Of a stretch of 64,000 nt of DNA, positions 1 to 10,528 are shown piece after piece. The first letter of the stretch is position 1. Each line of letters begins with the position of its first letter. The position numbers and the translations under genes were made by a program. The notes beneath the pieces were generated by a model that had not been told where the DNA came from, did not search any database, and worked only from the letters and a program-made list of their open reading frames with translations. The stretch comes from Flectonema sp. DT1601 (lineage: Eukaryota; Euglenozoa; Diplonemea; Diplonemida; Diplonemidae), in the NCBI GenBank assembly GCA_964019425.1, contig OZ025805.1:1113879-1177878 (forward strand). Reading direction: 5' to 3'.

Positions 1-513
1 GAGTTGACAGCTTTGGGAAAAGAAATTCATCAAAACAGTGAAATAGATGAAATCGACGACGGTGTTTACGTTGGTACAGTAAGGTCAGCGTTACCAACAC
101 AACTAAAGAAATGTGGAATAACGAGAGTAGTTAATTGTTTTGATGGCCTCAACAGATACAAAAGACACCAATCAATAGAAGTTTTAAACTTCTCAATTTC
201 TAATGCATTGGAGAACTCTGGAGGATCAAATGCTAATAGTGAGTCGGTGTTGAGGGCATTCAAACCTTTTATAGAATTCGTTTCAAGATCGAGACTAGAA
301 GGTCATCAAGTCCTAATTCATTGTTATTCAGGTTCACACAGGGCTGGAGCAGCAATACTTGCTTGGATTCTTTATAAGAATCAAACCAGTCTGTCAGAGA
401 CTCTAACATATGTACAAAGTAAAAGATCTGGAATCGAACTTGTTGGTAACTTCGAAAGGTTATTGATTGCATTTGAGGAAGGAGTTCGTAACGTAGAATC
501 CACTACAGCTTAA
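1..513 (+). CDS. dual-specificity phosphatase-like protein, 3' part
   Basis: The frame is open from the first base of the window, so the 5' end of the gene lies outside; 170 codons are visible. The family removes phosphate from tyrosine or serine/threonine using a cysteine in the loop HCx5R. Here the loop reads HCYSGSHR with the catalytic Cys at visible residue 108 and the Arg at 114, followed by a helix (AGAAILAWIL) typical of dual-specificity phosphatases. The upstream segment GVYVGTVRSA resembles the usual 'lYlGs...A' opening of the domain, so nearly the whole catalytic domain is present. The general acid Asp cannot be assigned with confidence. Substrate unknown; no targeting signal or extra domain is visible in this part. 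Confidence 0.8.
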   Translation, partial: ELTALGKEIHQNSEIDEIDDGVYVGTVRSALPTQLKKCGITRVVNCFDGLNRYKRHQSIEVLNFSISNALENSGGSNANSESVLRAFKPFIEFVSRSRLEGHQVLIHCYSGSHRAGAAILAWILYKNQTSLSETLTYVQSKRSGIELVGNFERLLIAFEEGVRNVESTTA

Positions 514-653
514 CTCTTTTTTCCCCCCCGTTCTTCATTTTTTAATGCGTGTGGCTTCTTTTTTGCCATCTGATGGTTCAAATAACATTGTCGGACTCTT
601 CCCATCAAATGTGTGTTTTTAGTTTTGTTTTTGCTTATTACTTGCGAGATAAA

Positions 654-684
<31 letters not shown>

Positions 685-1817
685 GTAGTTCTTTTTTTTT
701 TACCTCTCGAGAGGTAAGTCTGTCTTCGGGTGTCTGTCAAACCTTTCCTGTTGGTCTTCTGCTAGTAATAACCAACCTACAGTCTACTCTTAGGCTCTTC
801 TTTGTAGGTCAAGCAACCCGTCCCAACAGTACTCGTTCTGTTGGTATCTTACGTTTAGAGAATTGTGTTACGTAGTAAAAGAGTAAATCAGGTGGTTTTT
901 TTTTTTTCGGTCCGAAGAAAAAAATCTTTTTTAAATTTTAGCCTGAAACCCAACCATTGTTTCCTTACGATTTATTGATTGCCATTTATAGAAGTTGTAC
1001 TTTTAGGGAATTTATTTATTTTTGGTTGAGTTTACCGAATCGAATTTTCTGTGCTATCGTCTTGCCTCTGTTTTTCTTTTCAATGACTGTATCCTTGATA
1101 GATGGTTCTATTATAATTATCGTCATGATGATACGGTACTATTTTATTTTATGATATCAAGCAATCATACAACCCTTAGTCACTGTATTTAAAACTAATG
1201 TTAAATTATCTTTATGTTTTTATGATACAACACAGTTGTAATTTTTACAAAATCGAACATACATCCCCCCGCGAGTTTTGACTGTCATACTTCTACACCA
1301 CACTGATGATGAGAGAATAAATAATTACTCTCGAAACCTAAATAGTTACTTTTAAAAGGCTAAGTTAAGGTCATCATCATAGTTCACTGTGTCCTTAAAC
1401 GAGATTGTTAAATTATCGTTTTTATGTTAAATGCGATGCAAAAAATAGTTGTATTTTACAAATTCAAGCAATCATGCCCTCTCCGCGAGTCTTTCCCAGG
1501 TCTCAATAGCTGACTGACTTCTGATGATGCTTATGTGAACAGTTAGTAGTTTTTGATTAGTAGCTTTTTTATTTTAAAATTGAATCTTAATCTTCTATCA
1601 TCTTTTTTCAGTTTTTAACTTTATATACTTATTTTTAGTATTGTAAAGTTTATTATTATTTCTTCATTGTCAAAACTGTCACTCCCCCCTTTTTATCTAA
1701 TGTTAAAATTATAGTTATATTGTTTATGATGCAATACATTTGTATTTTACGTACAAACTCGAACAGTTAATCCCCCTTTTTCATTGAAATATCGTGTCAG
1801 AGGGTTATACTTATTTT

Positions 1818-1850
<33 letters not shown>

Positions 1851-2717
1851 CCCCCATCTTTTTTTTGCGACAACATGTTTTGAGAAAAAAAGCGATGCGT
1901 CACTCCCACGGAACCCTTCCTGGTTGAGTTTCAACAGCTATTTGATTTACCATGAGTGTAAGTATGTTTTTTGTAATTCTTATGATCTTTTTTTTTTTTT
2001 TTTTTTTTTTTCCCGGGTGTTGACCAACGTTTTATTAATGTTTTTTTATTTATTTTATTTATTTATTAAAAAAAACAAGATTAAGAGTCACATGTCAGTG
2101 ATTGATCACTATGATTGTGACGTTCAAATAGAATTCAGTAGTCGTCTGTGTTGGTGGTGAAGGAGGCGCTGAACTTTGAAACTGAAAGGCACTAAGCAAC
2201 TCTTTCCTGTTTCAGGTTCTTTTATTTATATTTATTTGGTGACTCTCCTCCTCGTGTTTTCTTTCAAGTGATTCTAATCAACGCGTTAAATAATAACTTG
2301 GTGAATTCTGCTCACTTACTGCTGTATTTATTTTCATTTTAATATGTTGAAGTGCTTGTCATATTTTCTAACTCACAAAGAACTTCGAGTCCCAAAAACT
2401 GTTTTTAGAGCAAAAAAATAATTGTTGCCGACCCGAGCTCACTTCTGCGACAGACTTTAAGTTCTCTCCTGTTTGAATACCACAATAGAACTCTTTTTGT
2501 TTGTTGCACGAAACTGTAGTTAGATTGCCCTCTATGGCTGGGTCAGTTTTGGATTCTTTAAAATTGAAAATACCTTTAAAATGATTAAAACTCATGTGTT
2601 TTTGGGTTGGTTTTCCTTGACAAGGTAGCAATTTTACGTTCAATAAATAATTTGTATTACTAATCGCTCAACAGGCGATACCAAAATGAATGGTTACCTG
2701 AGTTAGTAAATTAAGAG
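514..2717. other. AT-rich spacer without a convincing gene
   Basis: About 2.2 kb of T-rich sequence with poly-T runs near 657-684, 1820-1850 and 1988-2010. It holds three degenerate copies of a repeat (listed separately). Open frames here are driven by poly-T (Phe runs) or are short and uncoupled to splice signals. At the 3' end a CAG acceptor (2673-2674) precedes a 6-codon upstream ORF (2686-2706) and then the next gene. Confidence 0.6.
1185..1800. repeat. three degenerate repeats in the spacer
   Basis: Similar blocks start near 1198, 1405 and 1698. Each has a 'gttaaattat' core, then a 'tttatg' stretch, 'ttgta(t)ttt' with 'caaa', and a C-rich end; the first two also share 'cgcgagt'. The preceding bases (about 'cactgt..tttaaa') also match in the first two. 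Spacing is about 207 and 293 bp, so this is a decayed tandem array, not a microsatellite. No coding capacity seen. Confidence 0.55.
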
Positions 2718-5309
2718 ATGCAGGAATGGAAGCAGGTTTTCGGTTTTCTGAGAAATGTAAAAACTGGTTCTAATGTAGTAAACAAAAGTTGGACACCCGA
2801 CAGACTGTTAGTGGCATCGATGACACTTAAAAGTAGATGTGAAGGCTTGCAAACCAATACTCACTCATCAAAACCAAAAGAATTAGTGAAAATATACGAT
2901 GATTGTGAAAAAATATATTTAATACTTCAAGGTAGGCACATTCCGTTGAGACATTCGGTGAGGAGGAAATGTATTCGACAGCAGAGTAATCGAAACAAGC
3001 AACTCATCAACATTGATTCGTTAGCTTTAGGGAATGAGATGTATACATTGCTACCTGCATTTGAGATGGCGTGTATGGCTAATCGAAAGTACGGTACTCG
3101 CTCTCCAATATTATATCAAAATAATGGACTCGCCATGCTCTTACAAGTTGTATTATATTATTGGACAGTTATACCAAAACATCATAATTTATATAACGCC
3201 ATAACAAACTTGTTGTTGTATGCAACGGCGAGATCGTCGGCAAACAAGCGACCCGACATGGAGATTGCTTTTCAACATAGCAGTGTGATTCTTGAACCTA
3301 GCAGGGAAGTTATTGTTTGTTACGCTCTCTCAGTGTGTATGGCATTGTCTCATGAGTTTAGACCTGATACGAAGAATATTTATAAAAATAGAATTTCAGA
3401 ATTGATAAAAAATGTTTTAAAAATTGAAATTAACGTCTCAAAGCAAATAAACTCAAACCCGGTAACTCGATTCCTTTTCTCTGCTGCATTCCGACTAGTG
3501 GGAATGAGTGACTTACCATCAAGTGAAACTAAACTGATAATGAGCGTAGGTGATAACCAAGAATTACGATTTGTTGTTTGTGATCAAAAAACTGAATTTC
3601 AAAATGTCACTCTTCTATTACACTTTGTTAAAACAATAATTCAAAGTTGCCCGAGTAAATTAACAACCTTAGGACCTGTATTCAGCTATGCAATAGACCT
3701 TCTACAGCAACCATTGGATTCAAACTTAAGATCAGTCACTACCCCCCTCCTGTTGGCATTATTAGGAGCGGTAAAGATAAATACAATAAAAAAGATATCC
3801 GTGTTCTGTGATTTCTTTGAAAGAAGTTTCACAATCATTCACAAAGACACTCTATGGGCTATGAGATACATGTTTCTTAACTACAGTTCCATAGCTGTTC
3901 CTGTAAAGAGTAAAACATCTATTCTAAAAGGTTGCATTAGGATTTTACATTCATACGATCGCAGTATGAATAAAGGAAATATTTCAGGTGAAAACGAGGC
4001 TGCTAAATGTTCTGATTTGTCTTTATTACTACAGATCTTCTTACAGTTGGTGTGTTACGCTCCTATAACACCAGACTTATCGAGTGCTGATACTGGTATG
4101 CTTCGGTCGTTTATCAAGAAGTTACCTCCAGGGTTTCTTAATAATATCGTAACAGGGACTGAGAATCCTTACACTACTAGTTTTCGAGTACAATTAGCTC
4201 ATGGGATTGATCTGTTGGAGGGTCGTGGTAGTTGTATACAGCCGGAAGAGTGGCACAAGAATTCATCTTTTTCAGTTTTTAAAGTTAAGCTGCAGTCATT
4301 CAACTGTTTCAGTAGAGGTTTGTGGAAACTCCTCGACGGTTCCTGGACCGGAACTATAGTCTACAGCGAAGGAGTTGTTTATGAGTTACGGTTACTTGGA
4401 TCATGGTGTGTTTATCACAAACATGATAAAAACACGTACCCTGTTCAAGCTGCGGTAAGTTGTGCTATAGTGAAGCTACTAAAACTATCGTACACAACAG
4501 AACCAAAAACTGTTATTGATACTTTGTGTTCTCTCTTGAATGCGATGGAATCTTGGGAATATGTTCCAGCTGAAGACCTTGTATTTCTGATTTTCATTGC
4601 ACTGAAGAGAACTAATGTAAGTAACCCAGTTGTTAATTGTGATCTTGTGAGGGAATCACATAGAGCAATGGGAAACAGATCTTTATTATCATTTTCAAAT
4701 GGTGATCCTCGAGATGTCATCTCCATAATAAATATTTTATCTGCAGAAGTACATTTCATCAAAGCAATCCCACTGTTTGCGTTGTTGTCGATTATTTCTT
4801 GTAAGTTATTAAATAAAACATCCTACGAGCATATGAAACAGCTAATTCAAAGCATGAGAAGATTTCTTATCAGAGGCAGACACAGAAATGAATCATCTGA
4901 CGAATTCGAAAATAACATTCTACCGGAACTCGAAGACGCACTAATTGAGATACCGTGGCCGAAATCACCTCCTCTTCTTATTGAGATTTTTAGCTTGTTT
5001 ATGCATGCTGAGCATGATTTACATTTTCGTGGTTGTACATCTCATCTTTCTGAACGTCTTCATCGTGAAATTTTTAATCCAAATTTTATAAGTGAGTTTC
5101 CACAAAGTCATTTTAACAACTGCATTAGATACATTTCATCTAAATACTACTATTCTGATGGAACCATTCAACATGATCCGATCAATGCTTTGATTGATGC
5201 CGTGGCTGATTCTCAATCATCATACGAAACCAATTCTTGGAAAGACATCGAAACTGACATTAAAAACAAAACTGAAGACCATTTCCATGAATTACTAACA
5301 ACTCTGTAG
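2718..5309 (+). CDS. unknown 863-aa protein
   Basis: A single long exon. The start is the first ATG of the frame, 44 nt after a CAG acceptor (2673-2674); a 6-codon upstream ORF lies between. I do not recognise the family. The protein has no signal peptide, no clear membrane segment and no low-complexity tail. It is leucine-rich and alternates hydrophobic and charged stretches all along its length, as in helical repeat (solenoid) proteins, and cysteine is frequent (for example IVCYALSVCMALSH). No catalytic motif stands out. The absence of introns over 2.6 kb and of any internal stop supports a real gene. It lies between a phosphatase and a membrane protein, and neither neighbour suggests its role. 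Confidence 0.7.
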   Translation: MQEWKQVFGFLRNVKTGSNVVNKSWTPDRLLVASMTLKSRCEGLQTNTHSSKPKELVKIYDDCEKIYLILQGRHIPLRHSVRRKCIRQQSNRNKQLINIDSLALGNEMYTLLPAFEMACMANRKYGTRSPILYQNNGLAMLLQVVLYYWTVIPKHHNLYNAITNLLLYATARSSANKRPDMEIAFQHSSVILEPSREVIVCYALSVCMALSHEFRPDTKNIYKNRISELIKNVLKIEINVSKQINSNPVTRFLFSAAFRLVGMSDLPSSETKLIMSVGDNQELRFVVCDQKTEFQNVTLLLHFVKTIIQSCPSKLTTLGPVFSYAIDLLQQPLDSNLRSVTTPLLLALLGAVKINTIKKISVFCDFFERSFTIIHKDTLWAMRYMFLNYSSIAVPVKSKTSILKGCIRILHSYDRSMNKGNISGENEAAKCSDLSLLLQIFLQLVCYAPITPDLSSADTGMLRSFIKKLPPGFLNNIVTGTENPYTTSFRVQLAHGIDLLEGRGSCIQPEEWHKNSSFSVFKVKLQSFNCFSRGLWKLLDGSWTGTIVYSEGVVYELRLLGSWCVYHKHDKNTYPVQAAVSCAIVKLLKLSYTTEPKTVIDTLCSLLNAMESWEYVPAEDLVFLIFIALKRTNVSNPVVNCDLVRESHRAMGNRSLLSFSNGDPRDVISIINILSAEVHFIKAIPLFALLSIISCKLLNKTSYEHMKQLIQSMRRFLIRGRHRNESSDEFENNILPELEDALIEIPWPKSPPLLIEIFSLFMHAEHDLHFRGCTSHLSERLHREIFNPNFISEFPQSHFNNCIRYISSKYYYSDGTIQHDPINALIDAVADSQSSYETNSWKDIETDIKNKTEDHFHELLTTL

Positions 5310-5489
5310 ATCAATTTATCCAAAAAACGAGAAACCGCACGTTGTGCGAAATCTCTCTTTGTAGGGGTTAATTCCTTCATTGATTATTCCATTGTTATAA
5401 ATAACACTTATGACTCCCAGGTGAATAGAATATGTTAAGAATGACTAATCGTATTTTATAATATAATTCTACAGTAATGTTATACAAGC

Positions 5490-6761
5490 ATGGGTCGTGA
5501 CACACATTTTAATATGTCGATACCAACACTGCTGGTGATGATAATCATGTTGGAGAGTTGCACAGCAAAAGTCTGTGAAACTACTGCCTCGGATAGAATG
5601 AGAGAAGTGCAGTTAATATTTCAAAGAACTACTCACACGGATATTGACATTGGATTTGGTACCCACGTTGCTATACAATGTATCGAATATGATAAAATAC
5701 AAACATCAGTTAACTACTGCAATGATTTACTTAATATCAAACTATGCGACGGGACCAAATGCTATTTCGTTCCAACCGGATTCACAGGAGTGTCTCGCCA
5801 ATCGACAGAACCACTCAGATGGTTTATAAGAGCGAGTGCTGAACATATGCAAGCGCAGTGTTTACCTCTTCATTATCGGGTGTGTTTTGTATCTCTCTAA
5901 AGGCATAGTTTGTAATCAAAATAAAATAATTTAAAAAACAAACAGATTAACATCGTATCTTCTGTTGAGGACAAATCAGAAGCTCCTGACAGCAGCGTGA
6001 CACTGATGATTGTATTCTCAATTATTGTCGGAATCGTATTGTGTGTTTGTATTTGGGTGATGTGTTGTAAATTAAAAAGAAAGATTCAGAGTAAAAAAAC
6101 AACTGATAGCTTACAATCTGTTCAAATACCAATATTTGAGAAATCACCCTTAACCAAGTCAGGAGTGTACTCAGTTAGGTTAACTAGCAACGTTAGTGAT
6201 GTTGATTTTACTGATGGTCTGTTTACAATTAGCAGTGAACGTATTTATTGTTTAAAACCTGATTCTGGATGTGAATCCGTGATCTCTGATCTTTGGTGTG
6301 ATCCTTGCTTAGTGACACTTCGATTTATGCATCACACTACCAAGGATAAATCATCTCTTAGAGTTGACGATTACTCCCTCAGAGTTATAACAAACACCAG
6401 ATTAGATGGAATTTTAAGGCGTTGGGAAAACGGTCAAGAGACGACACACGATGTAGTTTTTGAGAAGGAAACTGAAAGTTCAAAACGTAGGTCGTCTTCA
6501 AGTGAGGTATCAAAAGAATCTTTAAAAGCGGCGAGTAAACAAATTAATAATTCGATTCAAAGTAGACGTCGATCGTCTAAATCAGAACAACATTCGACTG
6601 TCGACAATTTTAATGAACTTTTAAAATCACCTGTTCTGGACACCGAGCTGCTCGGAGATTCACAAAACAGGTCTTCTTCACTCTCTTCAGTCCCAATAAG
6701 ATCAACGAGTCTGAAGTCTCTTCCTGAGGATGGCGGCAATCCATTGAACTCAACGAAGTGA
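5490..6761 (+). CDS. type I membrane protein, 401 aa, two exons
   Basis: Exons 5490-5879 and 5946-6761; the intron of 66 bp starts GTGTGT and ends ACAG, phase 0. A CAG acceptor lies 15 nt before the ATG (5473-5474). Residues 1-26 form a signal peptide (core IPTLLVMIIMLESCTA). A small extracellular part of about 120 residues holds six or more cysteines. A transmembrane helix follows (core IVFSIIVGIVLCVCIWVMCC), then a basic stop-transfer patch (KLKRKIQSKK). The cytosolic tail is about 230 residues and ends in a serine/arginine-rich region (SSKRRSSSSEVSKES, SRRRSSKSE) that looks like a phosphorylation target. No known domain is recognised. The topology matches the protein at 27320 but no sequence similarity is obvious. 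Confidence 0.75.
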
Positions 6762-7684
6762 TTAATCACTATTACTGTCCTCGTCATCTGTGGTGATTTG
6801 ATATCTGTTTGTTTGTTTCTCTCTTTTTTTTTAAAATATTTAATGCCTCATGATTTCTATCTCGAGGTACTGCTGCGCTGTTTTTGTTGCCCTATTTTAT
6901 TAATTAATCCTTGGCTGGACCATCGAAGTCGCTGTAATGTAATTGTTTGGTTGTTGCGGTTTCTGTTTTGTTATGATTGCTTTTCCCCTCTTTTTTTTTT
7001 TAAAAAGTTTTTTTTTTTCTTACACCGAATACCTTCTTGTAGCTCTCATAGTTCAGTTGGGTTACTTTTGGTATTTTTGGTTTCTCATTGAAGGAAGCTC
7101 TCTCCCTTGCCTTATTGGGCAGCATGAAAATTTTCTTTCAGTTGGCTGCGGCTCCGATTTAAAGGCGATTGTTGTGAAAAGAAAAAAAATCAAGTTGGGG
7201 GAAGTATTTGCTCGTAGTTCACAGAAATTACTTTGATTGGTTTAATATTTTTGAGTTCTCACTCACCGAGTTGTTGCAGAACCACTTCTCTCCTATTTTA
7301 AGATAAGAGGGGCGGTCTCATTTTTTTTCGCTTCACTTTTCTGAGGAAGCTTAACTCGAGTCATTATTGTTTTTCTAAATTGTTTTTTTTTTTTTGTATT
7401 CTCTCGTTCCCAGCCTTTGACCCCCCCCATCGTAAGCTGTTGTACTTTCTCTTTAAAGTTTTAACCTTTGACAGTTGTCTTGTAGTCCATTGTCGTCTCT
7501 CTCATGAGTATGGGATATTATTTATTTAGACTCATCAGATTACATTAAGAATGTAAAGCCTAGGTTACCTGAAGGTGTCTTACGGTGTATAAAAGATTAA
7601 GTAAAATGATACCCTTCGCTTGTGTTATTTTTATATAAACTTTATTTTTTTTCAATCAGTAAAGTAAACAAGTCTTAACAAGCA
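6762..7684. other. T-rich spacer
   Basis: About 920 bp, rich in T runs (for example near 6995 and 7382-7395). Open frames are poly-Phe artefacts. It ends with a pyrimidine tract and CAG (7658-7659), the likely acceptor for the next gene. No RNA gene seen. Confidence 0.6.
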
Positions 7685-8392
7685 ATGAAGCGCCTCATAA
7701 GAACGCACTCTGCTATGCTGCATAAACTGCAGAGGAGGAGATTTGATTTTCCGTTGGGAGGTCTTCCGAAAGTGTTCGAAGATAAGAACATACAAAAAGA
7801 CGCTGCGGCATACGTTGAAGGATTTGAATATGAAAAAATAGAAAGGAAAGCTGAGGATTTCAGATTCATAAAACCAAAAGATTGGGTCATTGAAGAAACT
7901 CACTCCAATGGAACTCATGGAGAAGTCATCACTAGTTGGAACTGTCGTCCAGAACGAACTCGAGATCAACAAGGTAGACAAGGAATGGGACGAATGATGT
8001 CAACTGCGTTTGTTATTATAAGTTTTAAACCTCCTCCAACTTATGAACAACTTCTTATAAAACAACCTCATCGGGTTGTGTTTAGACATTGGATGGATAA
8101 TTGTCATAAATCACTTATCGCTGAAGAGTATAGTGAGTTAGACGTCACCTACGGATATCCCTGCACTCCTTATGCTGATGATGCTGGTGGATCATACGCC
8201 TGGAGTACTGGAATGTTTCGTAAAACTATTAAAATGGTTCAGTATTGGAGATTTATTGTTCATCCAGACTACGATAGAATATTTCTCATCAGCTATCAGA
8301 CTACTCCCGATGTCTTAGGAGACCATCTCGCTCAGAGATGGTTTGGAATGAATTTAATTGAGAAAGTTGAGACTGGACCGTTCATCTTCTAG
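7685..8392 (+). CDS. unknown 235-aa protein, possibly mitochondrial
   Basis: Single exon; the ATG is 25 nt after a CAG acceptor preceded by a T-rich tract. The N-terminus is rich in Arg, Lys and His and lacks acidic residues for about 20 positions (MKRLIRTHSAMLHKLQRRRF), which could be a mitochondrial presequence. The rest is rich in aromatic residues and tryptophan (RHWMDNC, YAWSTGMFRK, QYWRFIVHPDYDR, QRWFGMN) with no transmembrane helix. I do not recognise the family. The composition would suit a lineage-specific subunit of a mitochondrial ribosome or respiratory complex, but that is a guess from composition only. Confidence 0.65.
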   Translation: MKRLIRTHSAMLHKLQRRRFDFPLGGLPKVFEDKNIQKDAAAYVEGFEYEKIERKAEDFRFIKPKDWVIEETHSNGTHGEVITSWNCRPERTRDQQGRQGMGRMMSTAFVIISFKPPPTYEQLLIKQPHRVVFRHWMDNCHKSLIAEEYSELDVTYGYPCTPYADDAGGSYAWSTGMFRKTIKMVQYWRFIVHPDYDRIFLISYQTTPDVLGDHLAQRWFGMNLIEKVETGPFIF

Positions 8393-8504
8393 AAATGTTC
8401 AACAACATAACTAATAATGTTGTTAGGTTAGTTAAAGTACTATTTTTTGACTTTTATTGGTAACTCCATTTTTTTTTTTTATCTTTTCAAAGACACACCA
8501 CAAT

Positions 8505-10313
8505 ATGCGACAGCACAACAGAGCTGTTTTTAAAAAACAACATCCGCATGGTGGAGGTCTCAGAGGACTGGGTGGAATATCATATCCAAAAGACGCACGG
8601 GAAGTCAGAGAATACGAAGTACCTGCACCAGTCATTGATCCACACGGTGGTGTAGTTCCTCCTGCAGGGTGTAGAGTAGTCATCACACAGGGGATTGATG
8701 ACTCGGAAAGTGGTAGTGCGATATTCTATACTCTTGATGGAACCAAACCAACAATACGATCGAATTTATATGAAGGACCCATCACAGTACTCCCTCCGAC
8801 TATTCCTCAGCTTTGCGTCAAAGCAATCGCTGCGAAGGCGGTCAATTGTTGTTCTGAACCAGCTTCTGAAGTGTTTTCATTCAAATCATCAGAAGCGACA
8901 CCACCTCCAAACATCTCATGTGATGGTGATGTGATTGAGATACTTGCTCATCCGAGAGCGACAATCTACTTCTCTACCGTACTGGGAAGTGATCCACTTG
9001 ATGGGTATTTATATACAGGTCCATTCAGCCTGTTGTCTCATTCAGCGAAGACTTTTGTAATCACAGCTGTGGCAATCATACCAGGGATGGTTCCTAGTGA
9101 AAGGATTTCATTAAAAATAGATATCAACGCGAGTACTGTTGAGACCCCGAGAAGAAGGACTTCATCACCTAAACATGTTCGAACTTCAACAGGTGGAGAT
9201 GTTGAACCGCAATCAAGTATTGAACTTTCTTATAATAATTCACCTCCAGCATTGATTGTGACCATCCAACCTGATCCACATTGTGACTGTCAGTACTCGA
9301 GAGACAAGAATTCTTGGATTCCAATACCAGCTTCTGGACAACTAACCATACCACTGGAATCATATGAAATGTTTTACGTTTTCAAAACAACTTCTCCAAA
9401 CGGAAAGTTTTCATTCAGCTATCTCTTCATCCCTCCCAAACCTCGTTGGGAAGCTGACTTAAATCAAAATTTCTCTCTCGACACGGCCATCAAATGGCTC
9501 TGGGAAGTACATCACCAGTTACCTCTTCTTAAAACCGAATTCCTAAAATATCGATATTGCAAAAGCACTCTTGACGTTGCAAATGCTTTGTCCAAAATGG
9601 AATCTGCTGTCTTGATGGTTCTGTTTCACTTGTCGGCGGAAAAAATAGTTTATGAGGGAATTGAACCTGTTCCAGGACAGGAAAATGCGACTCCAACTGA
9701 TAGGCATTTCAACGAACCTGCTGATGCGCTGCTTTCTTTATATCACGCTTTGATAGATGCTCAGAAAGGAGGTCCTGGATCTGGTGGTGAAGTTATTGTG
9801 TTGAATTGCCTTAAGAAAGCAGTTAGGCTGACTAAGGAACTTTTACAACTACTTCCGGATAGACCAGCTGGAGTTACGGTACCAAAATGGCTTCAAAACA
9901 TTAAAGACTTATACACAAATAAAATATGTAAATCTGATGACCCACAAATTGTCGAATGCTGTGAAGAAGCAGTCAAGGGATGTCGAAGTGATAATGAGCT
10001 ACCAGAGTACGCTGATGCAACTGGTGGATTGGTTGGGTTGTTGCTGAAGAAGTTATCGCAATCAGAAGAAGAAAAAGATAAACTGAAAGCAGACTTGTCA
10101 CAAGCATCTGTCACATGCGACGAGTTACAAAATCAAATTGACATTCAACTCGCATGGCGTAATGGAGCTCGAATTAGAGAAGCAAAGCTAGAAGCTCGCA
10201 TTGAAGAACTTCGCAGATCACAATCTCTTGGGGGTCCTACTCTGAATACCTCTGTGACGGAGGTAACACCAATTGTGTCATCTCACTTAGCATTCCAAAT
10301 AAATCCAGATTAA
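8505..10313 (+). CDS. chitobiase-like (CHB_HEX_C) repeat and coiled-coil protein, 602 aa
   Basis: The frame is open from 8457, but the first ATG is at 8505, 12 nt after an AG acceptor (8491-8492) that follows a T-rich tract; I use it. The N-terminal third carries at least one beta-sandwich module with the signature AIFYTLDGTKPT and a downstream YEGPITVL, as in the chitobiase/beta-hexosaminidase C-terminal domain, and a second weaker copy (ATIYFSTVLG, then YTGPFSLL). There is no signal peptide, so these modules probably act inside the cell as binding modules. The middle (about residues 320-500) is helical, and the last 80 residues form a coiled coil (SQSEEEKDKLKADLSQ, EARIEELRRS). In protists such modules occur in large cytoskeletal or ciliary proteins. 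Function unknown. Confidence 0.75.
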   Translation: MRQHNRAVFKKQHPHGGGLRGLGGISYPKDAREVREYEVPAPVIDPHGGVVPPAGCRVVITQGIDDSESGSAIFYTLDGTKPTIRSNLYEGPITVLPPTIPQLCVKAIAAKAVNCCSEPASEVFSFKSSEATPPPNISCDGDVIEILAHPRATIYFSTVLGSDPLDGYLYTGPFSLLSHSAKTFVITAVAIIPGMVPSERISLKIDINASTVETPRRRTSSPKHVRTSTGGDVEPQSSIELSYNNSPPALIVTIQPDPHCDCQYSRDKNSWIPIPASGQLTIPLESYEMFYVFKTTSPNGKFSFSYLFIPPKPRWEADLNQNFSLDTAIKWLWEVHHQLPLLKTEFLKYRYCKSTLDVANALSKMESAVLMVLFHLSAEKIVYEGIEPVPGQENATPTDRHFNEPADALLSLYHALIDAQKGGPGSGGEVIVLNCLKKAVRLTKELLQLLPDRPAGVTVPKWLQNIKDLYTNKICKSDDPQIVECCEEAVKGCRSDNELPEYADATGGLVGLLLKKLSQSEEEKDKLKADLSQASVTCDELQNQIDIQLAWRNGARIREAKLEARIEELRRSQSLGGPTLNTSVTEVTPIVSSHLAFQINPD

Positions 10314-10528
10314 TAATTATTACTCTATCTTTCCTTTTTGTATCTATTCTTTAGAGTTTTCAATGTAGAAAGACTTGTTTGTCTTCTTCTTTCTTCTTAA
10401 TTCCGTTACTTCCTTTTAGAAGGATAAATTAAAATGTAAAATATAATTTTCTTTAACATGTTCAAAGTAAGTTACAAATAAATAATTTCAACACCACACA
10501 GGAGAGGGGATCATATATAATCAATAAA

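Noticed and set aside
549-875. Open frame of 108 codons after the phosphatase gene
   Set aside because: It is made by a long poly-T run (Phe stretch) and has no acceptor or domain.
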